Shown one piece after another: positions 49,595-59,130 of a stretch of 64,000 nucleotides of DNA; positions within the stretch are counted from its first letter, which is position 1; the number at the start of each line of letters is the position of its first letter. The DNA is from JAXGQD01 sp040766665. GTDB lineage: Bacteria; Bacillota; Clostridia; Saccharofermentanales; Fastidiosipilaceae. The stretch covers positions 1 through 64,000 of the forward strand of contig JAXGQD010000002.1 of assembly GCA_040766665.1 (NCBI GenBank), in the 5' to 3' direction. The notes beneath the pieces are model-generated. The model worked only from the letters and a program-made list of their open reading frames with translations. It made no database searches and was not told the DNA's origin. Both the position numbers and the translations under genes were made by a program.

Positions 49595-52117
49595 TTATGG
49601 ATATAGCTGTTTAACTACTGCGTTAGTCGTTGTGTTTACCACATTGATTTTGCCAGCATCTACAATTAATGCGATATTGCTGTTTACGTCCCTAAATCCA
49701 GAGCCTGTTTGATACTGTAAATAACGTAGTCTTCCAATATCCGCACCACCGGGGAAACTCGACTTGTTTGCCACGGTAAGCGCATTATTGATAGTCGTTG
49801 CACCACTAACAGTAAGCTCCTTATCAAGGGTTACAGGTTCTAGGGCTTTTATTGATCGTGTTAAGCTATCAAAAATCATGAAATCATAGTCTACGGATCC
49901 AACATTTATTGATTTACTGATACGTAACTTTTCACCACCACTTCCTAGCGTTATGAATGCGTCAATGCCGGGTGTGACAAAGTTCGATATGTTTAATATT
50001 TCAGCTGTACCGCTAAAAATCATGTACTGGCCATTTCTTATGTGGGCTAGCCTTCCTGATTGTTCAGATTGTATTTCACCTTTCACAAGGAGTTTCAGGT
50101 TATCCCAAACCAAATTCCCATTTGCAAGATTCAGCGTTCCGGTATCCATGTTGATTTGCGTGGCACCGTTTGGGGACCTAAGCAAGCCGGTGGTTATGTT
50201 TCCGCCGTTAATGGTCGTATATGATGGCTGTGATAATCCTTGCTTTGTAACAAAGGTTGCTTGGCCAGCTCTGATGTCAGTAATGTCTTGTTGGGCTGTG
50301 CCGATGTCTTCACCTTGCTTATTCACAAGATAGGTGGTCGCTTCGATGGTTAGCCCCATGTTGGTCAATCGTGATTCATTAACGGTCACGCGGTCGGCCA
50401 GTGCACGCTCTAGCTGCTCATCAACAGAAACAAGCTTCCAGTCAGCGTGGATAAAGTTGCCAGAACTTCTAGCGAAAGTGCAAACATAGACGAAGCCGCC
50501 GATGATATCTCGCACAGTCAGCCCCAACGCATCAATATTACTCACCGTGCCGTATTCATTGATTTGATTAACGGTGCGTGGCCCTTCTGCCCAAAGATCA
50601 CCTACAGCATAAGGGGGCTGTGGCAATGCAGTAAACACTCTAGCTTTTGCTGTCACAACCTCTGTCAGCACCGCCGTTCCAAGCCGGATTTCACTCGCTT
50701 CGACATAGCCGAGATTTGCTATTCTGGCCAGAATAGTGTTAGCAAACATAGCGTCTGCGATGAATCCGTTCCCGGTACCTATGGTCTGCCAATTCCATTC
50801 ACCGTTGGCAAGCTTACTGTTAGCTATCCGAAACCCAGTCGTGCTGATTTCTGTTGCCCAAGTTTGGGCATCATTGATAAACCTAAAACCACCTGGAAAT
50901 GTTTGGATTTCGCCACCAGATAAGCCTTCATTCATCAAGGCGTTCCATTCAGTCATCAATCCTTTGATGATCTCGGCTTTTACTCCGTCCTGGTCAAGGA
51001 GCATTGCTCTATCCCAGATTGCAGAACGGGCAGACATCCCTGAAACCTTCTTGCCAAGAGAAACAATCGATGACACAAATGTCTCTGTGAAGTTTCCGAT
51101 TGTCACTTCATTAGATGCTTCACCAAGCGGATATTCTACAAGCCTCATCACGCGCGCTTGAAGTCTTACACCCAGGTCATTGTCTATAACAGTAACAGTA
51201 TCGCCCAAGCCGACACCTTCATGGCTCAATCCATGCTGCACCAAGTCAATGACTTTTGCTTCATACGTTACTTGCGGGACCTTTGCCGCATCTAATGCCT
51301 TTCTTGTTTCTGCAAGAAGCACAGCTTTGTCTTCAATATCATCGAACTCAACTTTACCGAAGACGTGCGTTCTTGTTCCGTTGGGTGTTAGCCTGCCAAA
51401 AGCTTCCCTAGCTGCATTGTCCTCAACATACATTTTTCCGCCATTGATATCAGCAAAATTGATTCTACGGCCATAGCCATCTCCGATTTCTTCACCTCTG
51501 CCAAAGCCATGCATGGCTGTGATCACATCAGCGCGTTGGACATTCCTTGTAATCTCATCTATGTCTTTGCCATAGACGAAACGCTTTCCAGAATTAGTTC
51601 CGATTGATTCAACCATGTCAATGAATCGAGTGGTAATCACGTTGCCACTAACCAGAACCCTAGCTTTAAGCTCCAATCCCCATACTTCAAGAATCTTTTT
51701 AACTGCCTCGTATACACTACAGCGATAGAATGTAGTTGACTTCAATCCAGTTACAGCGATTGCCCCAGCAGTCCAGCGTGTCATTGGCAAGATATCTGCT
51801 AATGCCCCCGCAGCAGTCTTGTTGGTTGGGCGCTTATCATCAACCCAATCGCCCAAAAGTTCATAAACGGAAGATTCTGCAAACACATAATGCATGATTC
51901 CGCTGGACCCATTTACCGTCTCGACACCCCGCACGATGTACTCATACCAAATGCCTTTTGTGTCCTGACAGACGATGCGGTCATTTTTTGCTACTTCATT
52001 TTGTAATTCAAGCTCAATGACATCCTCACCGTTTACTTCACGTGTCACACGCATAGCGATAGGTTTCAGTGTCTCAACAAATTTCTCGGTGCTATCTAAA
52101 CGTAAAACCTTGATCAT
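49595..52117 (-). CDS. Phage tail-tip protein (Tal/prophage minor structural protein)
   Basis: 840 residues. ATG 52117 is chosen: it overlaps the previous stop (ATGA) and GAGG lies five bases upstream. The N-terminal ~330 residues form the Gp37/siphophage baseplate hub (LKPIAMRVTREVNGEDVIEL, WVDDKRPTNKTAAGALADIL, EVKYDDIEDK-like VEFDDIEDKAVLLAETRKAL). The rest is a fibre-like part with coiled coil (about 560-620, QLERALADRVTVNESRLTN) and triple-beta-helix-like repeats (INGGNITTGLLRSPNGATQI). It would anchor fibres and contact the cell surface. No peptidase domain is obvious. Confidence 0.85.
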   Translation of the reverse strand: MIKVLRLDSTEKFVETLKPIAMRVTREVNGEDVIELELQNEVAKNDRIVCQDTKGIWYEYIVRGVETVNGSSGIMHYVFAESSVYELLGDWVDDKRPTNKTAAGALADILPMTRWTAGAIAVTGLKSTTFYRCSVYEAVKKILEVWGLELKARVLVSGNVITTRFIDMVESIGTNSGKRFVYGKDIDEITRNVQRADVITAMHGFGRGEEIGDGYGRRINFADINGGKMYVEDNAAREAFGRLTPNGTRTHVFGKVEFDDIEDKAVLLAETRKALDAAKVPQVTYEAKVIDLVQHGLSHEGVGLGDTVTVIDNDLGVRLQARVMRLVEYPLGEASNEVTIGNFTETFVSSIVSLGKKVSGMSARSAIWDRAMLLDQDGVKAEIIKGLMTEWNALMNEGLSGGEIQTFPGGFRFINDAQTWATEISTTGFRIANSKLANGEWNWQTIGTGNGFIADAMFANTILARIANLGYVEASEIRLGTAVLTEVVTAKARVFTALPQPPYAVGDLWAEGPRTVNQINEYGTVSNIDALGLTVRDIIGGFVYVCTFARSSGNFIHADWKLVSVDEQLERALADRVTVNESRLTNMGLTIEATTYLVNKQGEDIGTAQQDITDIRAGQATFVTKQGLSQPSYTTINGGNITTGLLRSPNGATQINMDTGTLNLANGNLVWDNLKLLVKGEIQSEQSGRLAHIRNGQYMIFSGTAEILNISNFVTPGIDAFITLGSGGEKLRISKSINVGSVDYDFMIFDSLTRSIKALEPVTLDKELTVSGATTINNALTVANKSSFPGGADIGRLRYLQYQTGSGFRDVNSNIALIVDAGKINVVNTTTNAVVKQLYP

Positions 52118-52842
52118 AGCCACCTCGTATCATACGTGATTACTGCGCTTGCGCCAGTCGATAAATTCAACTGGTTGGGACCAGGAACTAGGTCAAAGAA
52201 ATCGCTCGTAAAACTGACTTTGTTCATTATCAAGTTGCCGTTCAAAGTCACCAATTCTTTTTCAAAATCTATGACAATGATATTTCCGGTGACCAGCGGC
52301 GTGGCGATGCTGACTAATTGGTTTGTTGTAATGTTTCGCAGCATTACTGATGACGCATTCGCAGTCATGGTTATAGTCGCTTTTCCCCGCGTAGGGAGCG
52401 TTCCATCAACAACAATGTTATTTGTGCCTACAAGCGTTTCGTTTTTGCCTGGTCCATAGCTGCAGCCAGAAGGACAACTGAATTTCAAAGTTGCACCTCC
52501 GATTTCAAAAAACCTTTCTACTTCGGTGTCGCCATCTAATAAAGCCATGTCCCAGCGCCCGGTTTCATCGGTGATGAGCTTGGCGGGCTCTGTTACAAAC
52601 AGCTTTCCCGCCATTTCACGCATGAATCCAAGAAGACCGACCTCGCTATCCGTAATCATCCGGATGTCCACTTCAATAATCATCGTCCCAAGATTCGTCT
52701 TATGAAGCGCTCCTCTTCTCCCCGGTACAAGTCGAAAATTGTTCGCGATAGTAGGCAAAAGCGGACGTCTAACGTCTTCAACGGCTAACACTGCTGAGAA
52801 ATCAAAACCGTTAAAAACCAATTTCTTGCCTGTATACATCAC
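52114..52842 (-). CDS. Distal tail protein (Dit family)
   Basis: 242 residues: MYTGKKLVFNGFDFSAVLAV, RRPLLPTIANNFRLVPGRRG, EVDIRMITDSEVGLLGFMRE and the second domain with LKFSCPSGCSYGPGKN are as in Dit/phage tail family proteins, which form the hexamer joining tail tube to tip. It follows the tape measure gene with a 4-bp overlap and precedes the tail-tip gene with a 4-bp overlap. Confidence 0.85.
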   Translation of the reverse strand: MMYTGKKLVFNGFDFSAVLAVEDVRRPLLPTIANNFRLVPGRRGALHKTNLGTMIIEVDIRMITDSEVGLLGFMREMAGKLFVTEPAKLITDETGRWDMALLDGDTEVERFFEIGGATLKFSCPSGCSYGPGKNETLVGTNNIVVDGTLPTRGKATITMTANASSVMLRNITTNQLVSIATPLVTGNIIVIDFEKELVTLNGNLIMNKVSFTSDFFDLVPGPNQLNLSTGASAVITYDTRWL

Positions 52843-55800
52843 GCACTCCTTTCCGTCCTGACTTGGGCTTGTCTTAGCCCGTTCATGGTCGCTTGCTGAA
52901 TCCTATTCATTGTCTGGTTATCCACCAACCCGCCTTGAATGTATAGGTTGATCACGGGCGACCACACGCTGGACGAATTCACCACGCTCGTGCGAGCTCT
53001 AGTTGCGATTTCGTTTAATCCAATCATTTCTGGTAATTCAATGTCTTTCGGTTTAATTGTCATCGCATCAATCAGCTTCGAGGTCGTTTTTTTGACTTCG
53101 CGCTCGGCTTTATACGTGTTCTTAACAAAACCGCCAACCAAACCCATGATGTTCATTTCGGCTTGCCATTCAAATATCTTCGAAGGCGAGTTGATTTGGA
53201 ATCCTGAAGCGGAAGCCCGCGAAACAGCTCTCGCCAGCCTCGACGCTTCGTTTTCTGCCCTCCACGCCCTTCTGGCAATACCATTAGCCAATGCATCGAC
53301 AACATTAACGCCTTGAGAATCCATATCATACCGAAGCCCAGACATACCGTTAATTATTGAGTTCTTCAGCTGTTCGCCTCTACTTCTCAATCGAGGATTT
53401 CCAGCAACCAGCTCATCAATAGCAGCAGTCAAAGAATCCTGCATGCTTTGCCTGGTCTCAGGCGGTAGTTGTCTAAATGCAGTCATGATGTTGTTAATCA
53501 TGGTTTGGTTTTCGGTTGATATTGAACCACCATAGAGTTGCGTATGGTACTGCATTGCAAGCCACATATCTAAGTCGGCTTTAGCTGCACCCTTGTACGT
53601 ATCTCTCAACTCATTTGCAATTCGATTTGTTTCATCTTGATGCGTTTCAGCATTATTTAGCAGACGATTCGACATTTCAATTTCAGTTTCTGTCATGTCG
53701 CCAACGTCTTCTTTCCAACGCTTATTTTCAGAAATCTTTTCTTCCGTCAGCTGCTTAAGTTTTTTTACATAGTTATTCTCAAGCTCGCCTTCTTTGGCGA
53801 CTTTATCCGAGACAATAGTAATCGTGTCTGTAAACGTGTTGTCGGCATACTCTATCTGCTTGTCGCGCTGTTCCTGAGCAGTCTGGACAGCATTGTCGTA
53901 CCTAACCTTATCCAGTGCGCCCATATGGCCATACTTCTCTTCAGCCAGCTTGATGGCATCCATGTATTGCATTTCCGCAATAGCGTAGGTTTGAGTTTTT
54001 ACATCCTCAGCGCCTTTAATGAGTTCGTTTGCGCGCTCACTACTGATTTGTCTTTCGGCAGCTACATATGCTTGATACATCCGCGCTTGTTCTTGATAGG
54101 CTTCAACTTTCTTAGTCGTATAATCAGCAATTAGCCCGATCAGTTTTTCAATTTCTTCACGCTCGGCATCTGTATATTCTCTGGATTCTTCAGCTGCCTT
54201 TTTGGCCAGTTCAGTAATTTTCCCTTGTGTCTCACTGATTTTGGCTTCAAGGTTTTGGATTTCTGCAGAGCTCTGGCCAGTCGCTGTGTTAAAGTTTTCA
54301 AAAGCCGATTTTGCTCCTTCAATCCCCTCAGCATAGCCAGCCACTTCTTCTGCAAAAGATTTCGCGGCTTCATTGGCATCATTTTGCGCTTTGTAAGTAT
54401 CTTGCCAAACAGCAATCAATGTTCCAGCAGCAAAAGCCACAGCACCAATTGCGCCAACAGTTAAGCCAAAAGAACTTGTGACACCGCCAGCACTCGTGGC
54501 AACACCATCCGTAGCTGCAGCAAGCTCTGCAAGCGCTTTTTCTTTCCTGCTGCTGACATCATTTTCCCGATACCTTCGGTAATGCTGCCAATGCCTTTGC
54601 TCACTTTTCCAAACACCGAGAGGACGGGACCTGCAGCGGCGACAAGAGCTGCGGTAGTGATAATCGTTTTCTGCGTCCCCTGGTCCAGTTCTCCGAACCA
54701 CTTGACCACGTCTTTCAGTGAACCCATTAGATCAATTAAAACAGGTGTTAGTTTCTCCCCGGTCTCAATGGCAACCTTCTGCAGCTCATTCTTAGCCATT
54801 TTCAGATTGGCTCTCGGTAGTCTCGTATCGTTTTCCGGCTTCTGTCGCAAGAGCAGTATTCTCTTCCCACGCTCTTGAGGATCGCGCTAACGTATCGCTC
54901 ATCTGGTCACTTGCGTTAACCGAGCGAAGGATGGTATCTCGCAAACGCACTTCGCTGATGCCCATTTCATCTAGGACGGTAATGGCATCAAGTCCTTTTG
55001 TTCCGAGTTAGCCAGTCCCTTGATGAATTCTTGCAGTGCACCAACAGCATCCTCTTTAAAAGCTTTCTGAAACTGTTCAGCCGTCTTGCCGGTTACTTTT
55101 GAAAAACCTTCAAGCGTTCCGGATGCATCAATGAATCCTTTGAATTCTTCTTTTGTATAACCTAGCGATTCGGCAAGCTCTCCAAAGTCTTTCGCATTAT
55201 GAGATGCCATCATTTGAAGTTCACGTAAACTAAGACCGGTTGATTCAATCACTCGGTTGGCTTGACTTCCGGTTGACGCGGCCACGTTCATGTTAATCAT
55301 GAGCTTGGACATTGCAGAGCCGCCCATTTCGGCTTCAATACCTACATTGGCCAATGATGCCGCAAGGCCAACAATTTCAGCCTCTGTCATGCCTACTTGT
55401 GTTCCGGCTGCAGCCAGCCTCAAAGACATTTCCATAATATCTTTTTCAGTTGATGCACCATTATTACCCAGGTCTACGATGGTAGAGCCAAGCCGTTCAA
55501 AATCTTCCTGCGACATTTTGGCGATATTTGCAAACTGCGCCATCGATGCAGCGCCTTCTTCACCTGCAAGGTTCGTCGATTCGCCCATGTCTGCCATGAC
55601 CTTTGTAAAAGCGACGATGTTCTCTTTTTGGATGCCGAGTTGACCCGCCATTTCGCCCAGTGCTGCTAATTCAGTACCGGCAACAGGAATTTTGGTAGAC
55701 AAGTCTAAAAATTCTTCACCCATCTGCTCTAGTTCTTCAGGTGTCAGGTCGACTGTTTTGTTTACGCCTGCCATTGCAGACTCAAAATCTATGGCAGATT

Positions 55801-56326
55801 TCGCTGAAGCTACGAAACCGGCCACAATTGGAGCTGTGACATAGGTTGTCATGCCTCGCCCAATTTTCGTTGAGACATCGCCGACAGTTTGCATTTTCTT
55901 GCCCATCGACTGTAACTTGTCACCTGTTTGGATTGCGGCACTTTCGAGCAGAGCAAGCTCTCGCGCGTTAATTTTTACTGCGTTCGCATACTCTTCTTGC
56001 GTGATTTTTCCGCGCATCAGCTCTTCTTTTAGCTTCTGCGCCTCTCGCGAGTTCTCGCCATATTCAGACTTCGCAGCTTCAAGAACGCGCTCAACTTCGG
56101 CCACTTTTTCTTTTTGTGCCTGTAGCTGAGCATTCAACAGCTTGCCACGCTCAGTTAGTGATGCAACGCTTTTCCCCGCAGTAGCATTTGAAGTGTCATA
56201 AAGCTTTAGCTCTTGGCGCATTTCAGTCGTTACAGCGCGAGTTTTTCTTAAGCCTTCTTGAAACTCGGCTTCACCCTCTAGCTTTAATCTCAAGCCAGCG
56301 ATTTTTACAATCTCGACCGATGCCAT
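52839..56326 (-). pseudogene. Tape measure protein, broken by three frameshifts
   Basis: Three frames form one tape measure protein of about 1160 residues. The first, 54971-56326 (GAGGTG ribosome site at its ATG), has the N-terminal coiled coil and the TP901 core (MQTVGDVSTKIGRGMTTYVT, LGEMAGQLGIQKENIVAFTK). The frame then slips near 54985 (GLDAITVLDEMGISEVRLRD continues), again near 54820 (LKMAKNELQKVAIETGEKL) and near 54548 (KEKALAELAAATDGV, then coiled coil, then DIELPEMIGLNEIATR). The first and third slips are restored by adding one A to an A-run; the second needs one base removed. Length sets tail length. Either the assembly has homopolymer errors or the prophage is defective. Confidence 0.85.
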
Positions 56327-56330
56327 ATGT

Positions 56331-56530
56331 TCACCTCATTTCTGCTGGGATGTCATCCAAGTATCTATATTTAGGGACTTCGGGTGTTCCCCGGTTACTT
56401 TCGATGTGTTTGTCTATCAGTCCATAGAAAAAAGCAGGGGTCGCCTGCCAAAACTCAGCAAGCGACCACCCAAGATATTTCTGAGCAAGATAGATTAAGT
56501 CGTACCAGTCGAACTCACCGGGGTTTGAGC
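56331..56530 (-). CDS. Downstream frame of the tail assembly chaperone (GT-like extension)
   Basis: An open frame with no start: PGEFDWYDLIYLAQKYLGWS, then AEFWQATPAFFYGLIDKHIE, ending EMR, 4 bp before the tape measure ATG. This is the typical second part of the phage tail chaperone (DUF in Gp14/GT position), reached by ribosomal frameshifting from the preceding gene. In the chaperone gene the stop CGG-TGA is preceded by AAA-CCC-C; a +1 slip on CCC gives KPGEFDW without gap. A -1 slip meets a stop soon. The track of usual phages uses -1, so a base error upstream is an alternative. Confidence 0.6.
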
Positions 56531-56877
56531 GTTTTTTGTTTTTTCGTCCTTGCCCTCATTCTTATCCGGTTTAGCTGACTGGTTTGAAATAATTGTCTGA
56601 GTTGCTCTAGTATTTTGCCCTCTTCATCAGGGGCGATAGATGAAATCAAATCATCTTTCGTCACTTCCACACCTGCAGCAATCAATACACCAAGCAAGCA
56701 ACCAATAAAGTCTGTTGCTGTTGGTACACCCAGAAGAATTCTCGGGATACTGTATTTGTGCGGCGTCTCTGTGACATCTTCCATCGTTGCAATCGCGCTA
56801 AAATTGTAAATGGCCGGGTATTCAACCCCGGCCACCTTAATCTTTTGCATGGCTGTCTCTCGTTTAATGAACTGCAT
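56515..56877 (-). CDS. Phage tail assembly chaperone (G-like)
   Basis: 120 residues from ATG 56877 (GGAGG six bases upstream): KIKVAGVEYPAIYNFSAIAT, then RILLGVPTATDFIGCLLGVL and EEGKILEQLRQLFQTSQLNR match the N-terminal domain of siphophage tail chaperones, which coat the tape measure protein during tail assembly. The C-terminus is Lys/Arg-rich with A-runs (AAAAAACAAAAAA in the DNA), and the gene stops just where the second open frame begins, as expected for a frameshift pair. Located between major tail protein and tape measure. Confidence 0.8.
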   Translation of the reverse strand: MQFIKRETAMQKIKVAGVEYPAIYNFSAIATMEDVTETPHKYSIPRILLGVPTATDFIGCLLGVLIAAGVEVTKDDLISSIAPDEEGKILEQLRQLFQTSQLNRIRMRARTKKQKTLKPR

Positions 56878-56901
56878 TTTTTACCTCCAAGAGTGTTTTG
56901 C

Positions 56902-57522
56902 TTAGACCGCTGCCACTTCACTGTCAATGACCGCGCTTTCGTTCGATGCGATTACTGCGGCAAAAAACTCTTCCTCTGTAAGTGGCTTCTTTCCAGTTAT
57001 AACCAAAGATTGATCATATTCAACTTCGATGTAACCTGACTCAGGCATCGCGACGATGACATAGCTCTTATTCGGGTCAACTGGCTGATCAGAGCTCGTT
57101 TCGAGGGTATTATCTGCAGAGGTCATCTGACATCTAGGTGCCCACACGAAACGCTTTTTACCGTCTGAATATTCTGTAACATATCCAAAAGCAAACTCTG
57201 GAGACACATCGTTAGCCGTTTCATAGGCAAAGCCCTTGTTCGGACTAGCGATTTTTCCGGAATACTTTCGCAAGAGGTCAGGCGGAAGCGCGATAGCCCC
57301 GACTGTATACTGTGCGCCTGTTTTCTTGGAAGCAAGCATGTAAACCATACCTGAACCATGAAGCTTCTGCTCAGCTTTCTGTTTTGCAACACCAATGGAT
57401 TTGATTGTCTCTACTCCAATTGGCGTAGCAAAGGATACGGTGCCTTCGGAGACCGTACGGTCTGCAAAATACGCGCGGCCTACTGTAATCTCATAAGCCG
57501 GTTTTAAAATTGTAATTGGCAT
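56902..57522 (-). CDS. Major tail protein (phi13 family)
   Basis: 206 residues forming the tail tube: GVETIKSIGVAKQKAEQKLH, GSGMVYMLASKKTGAQYTVG, ALPPDLLRKYSGKIASPNKG, EFAFGYVTEYSDGKKRFVWA. These are landmarks of the phi13-type major tail proteins of Gram-positive siphophages. The C-terminal ~30 residues (TGKKPLTEEEFFAAVIASNE) form a tail not shared by all. Ribosome site GGAG-like before the ATG is weak (AATTAATT). It lies 2 bp after the HK97 gp10-like gene. Confidence 0.87.
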   Translation of the reverse strand: MPITILKPAYEITVGRAYFADRTVSEGTVSFATPIGVETIKSIGVAKQKAEQKLHGSGMVYMLASKKTGAQYTVGAIALPPDLLRKYSGKIASPNKGFAYETANDVSPEFAFGYVTEYSDGKKRFVWAPRCQMTSADNTLETSSDQPVDPNKSYVIVAMPESGYIEVEYDQSLVITGKKPLTEEEFFAAVIASNESAVIDSEVAAV

Positions 57523-57524
57523 AA

Positions 57525-57950
57525 TTAATTAATCCCTTCCAGTGCTCTTCTAAGCACTTCTATTGCTGCTTGAGATCCGACTTTTCGCATTTTGATATAA
57601 GCCGGCCTTAAGTGCGGTTTTTTAATAAATTTTCGTTGTTTTCGTTTACCCGTGTGTAAATACCCGCGTTCTAGGTATTCGCCATAATGAGCCTTTGCGC
57701 TCCACCCGATTTCAATCTGGTTAGGCTTGTCAAAATCCCACTCCGAATTGATTCCTTTAGCGAGGTTGCCTGTCGGTTTATCAAAAACCTCTCCGGTTTT
57801 TCCTGCAATCCGTCTAGCTTCATCCACAATGGGTTTTGCAAAAGCCTCTAACGCCGCGCGTCTGGTCCGTGTTTCTTTGACTTCTCGTCCTAATTCGCTT
57901 AAGAGCTCTCTGTATTCCAACAGTGTCTTAACGCCAGAACTCTCTGCCAC
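57525..57950 (-). CDS. HK97 gp10-like tail-completion protein
   Basis: 141 residues: LLEYRELLSELGREVKETRT, AFAKPIVDEARRIAGKTG, EIGWSAKAHYGEYLERGYLH, KKPHLRPAYIKMRKVGSQAA and a final helix VLRRALEGIN. This is the HK97 gp10 family, which terminates the tail and helps join it to the head. It abuts the next gene upstream without gap (57951). Confidence 0.85.
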   Translation of the reverse strand: MAESSGVKTLLEYRELLSELGREVKETRTRRAALEAFAKPIVDEARRIAGKTGEVFDKPTGNLAKGINSEWDFDKPNQIEIGWSAKAHYGEYLERGYLHTGKRKQRKFIKKPHLRPAYIKMRKVGSQAAIEVLRRALEGIN

Positions 57951-58298
57951 CTAAATCACCTCGCTACTGATATAGACTTCGAACTCGATGTGCCAAACAT
58001 CACTTTCAAGCCCAATATCGGCCACGTTTCTGACAAGGATCCCTGCGTTTTTTAGTGCTGTAGCAATTTGGCCAGCAAGTCCGTTTCGTCCGGATTCATC
58101 TTCATTTGAAAACAAGTCCACATAGCCGTAACAGCCAACCATTTGATTTATTCCAGAACCTATGACTTCGGGTATTCGATTCGATATCCGGAAGATACAA
58201 TACTTCGGCTCATCACCTAAATACTGCAGATGCCCACATGGCACGATGCCAGACAAGGCAGACACAATCAAGGTGTTTGGTGACGCATAACTGTTCAT
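57951..58298 (-). CDS. Phage tail-terminator-like protein (DUF3168-type position)
   Basis: 115 residues: NTLIVSALSGIVPCGHLQYL, YCIFRISNRIPEVIGSGINQ, YVDLFSNEDESGRNGLAGQI, DIGLESDVWHIEFEVYI. Position between head closure and gp10-like genes and the beta-alpha layout match the tail-terminator or neck proteins of siphophages. A direct family name is not certain from sequence alone. Confidence 0.7.
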   Translation of the reverse strand: MNSYASPNTLIVSALSGIVPCGHLQYLGDEPKYCIFRISNRIPEVIGSGINQMVGCYGYVDLFSNEDESGRNGLAGQIATALKNAGILVRNVADIGLESDVWHIEFEVYISSEVI

Positions 58299-58302
58299 GT
58301 CT

Positions 58303-58629
58303 TTACGCCCCCTTCGCTGAGCCGATGTAAACAGCCCTTATTTCTACGTCCTGGTGTTCTTCCCTGATATCATCAACTGACTCGATGTCGTATGCTCTGC
58401 CGTTCCAAACTAGCCGTAGTGAACTTGTTGGCTGCCATCCAGGCACATAACGAATTGTGAAGAGATCCGTCACAGTTTCTGTATATCCTCCGTCTGCCCA
58501 CTTCTGGGCTCCAGAGCGATGTGTAACAGACGCCCAAGCATTTCTGACCTCAACCCATTCCTTCGTTGTAATGCCTTCACTATTCAAAGTCGATTGCAGC
58601 TGCTCAAATGATATTCGTTGGTTCTTCAA
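58303..58629 (-). CDS. Phage head closure protein (head-tail adaptor)
   Basis: 108 residues: EWVEVRNAWASVTHRSGAQK, VTDLFTIRYVPGWQPTSSLR, LVWNGRAYDIESVDDIREEH, VEIRAVYI. The beta-barrel pattern with RY.P.....LRL.W.G..YDI is that of head closure proteins (SPP1 gp16-like). It overlaps the connector gene by 26 bp. Confidence 0.85.
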   Translation of the reverse strand: MKNQRISFEQLQSTLNSEGITTKEWVEVRNAWASVTHRSGAQKWADGGYTETVTDLFTIRYVPGWQPTSSLRLVWNGRAYDIESVDDIREEHQDVEIRAVYIGSAKGA

Positions 58630-58906
58630 CTGGTATCACCTCCACTGGCTCAGTTCTAACCTGATTGATAAGCATCGTCACATACGACCTTAGATTGCCT
58701 TGCTTGTCTTCTTCCGGACGAAACAAGAGGCGACACATCGCCAGTGCCGCCTGCTTTGTTCTTGGGTCTTCGCTTGCCGTTTCACTGACTGCCGACAAAA
58801 CATATTTCTGCGCTGTTGACTTAATGATTTCCAGCTCAGCATTTAGCTCCGTGCCATCAACACGGCAGGCCAGTTTCACTTCTTCAAGACTAATCAAGTC
58901 CGCCAT
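58604..58906 (-). CDS. Phage head-tail connector protein (gp6-like)
   Basis: 100 residues: LISLEEVKLACRVDGTELNA, ELEIIKSTAQKYVLSAVSET, TKQAALAMCRLLFRPEED, SYVTMLINQVRT. The helical pattern of HK97 gp6/SPP1 gp15-like connectors is clear (E.VK...RVDG...D..I......A). It binds below the portal. Starts 13 bp inside the end of the previous small gene. Confidence 0.85.
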   Translation of the reverse strand: MADLISLEEVKLACRVDGTELNAELEIIKSTAQKYVLSAVSETASEDPRTKQAALAMCRLLFRPEEDKQGNLRSYVTMLINQVRTEPVEVIPVEEPTNII

Positions 58907-59118
58907 GTTAAAGCCTCCTTATGCTTCTGCAATAAGCTTTTTCCGCTAGGATTTGAGCCATCAAGTAATTGTTCAATTCTCTCCGCGCTAGGTTTGTAAC
59001 CTTTTCGCGGGTAAACATCACCAAGCTCATACATGTGCTCGTTATCTTGCAGGTCGCACCATTTTTCAGCACAGATATAAGAGACCGCTTTCGCGGCCTC
59101 CTTTTTCAATACTGCCAT
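58894..59118 (-). CDS. Small phage protein after the capsid gene
   Basis: 74 residues: AVLKKEAAKAVSYICAEKWC, DNEHMYELGDVYPRKGYKPS, ERIEQLLDGSNPSGKSLLQK. Small proteins in this place are often head decoration or connector helpers; the YELGD.YPR.G..PS.ER...L pattern is typical of a short domain of uncertain role found after siphophage capsid genes. Overlaps the connector gene by 13 bp. Confidence 0.65.
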   Translation of the reverse strand: MAVLKKEAAKAVSYICAEKWCDLQDNEHMYELGDVYPRKGYKPSAERIEQLLDGSNPSGKSLLQKHKEALTWRT

Positions 59119-59130
59119 ATACTCACCTCA

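Noticed and set aside
54461..54850. Separate 129-residue phage gene
   Set aside because: It is the middle part of the frameshifted tape measure protein, continuous in sequence with the frames on both sides.
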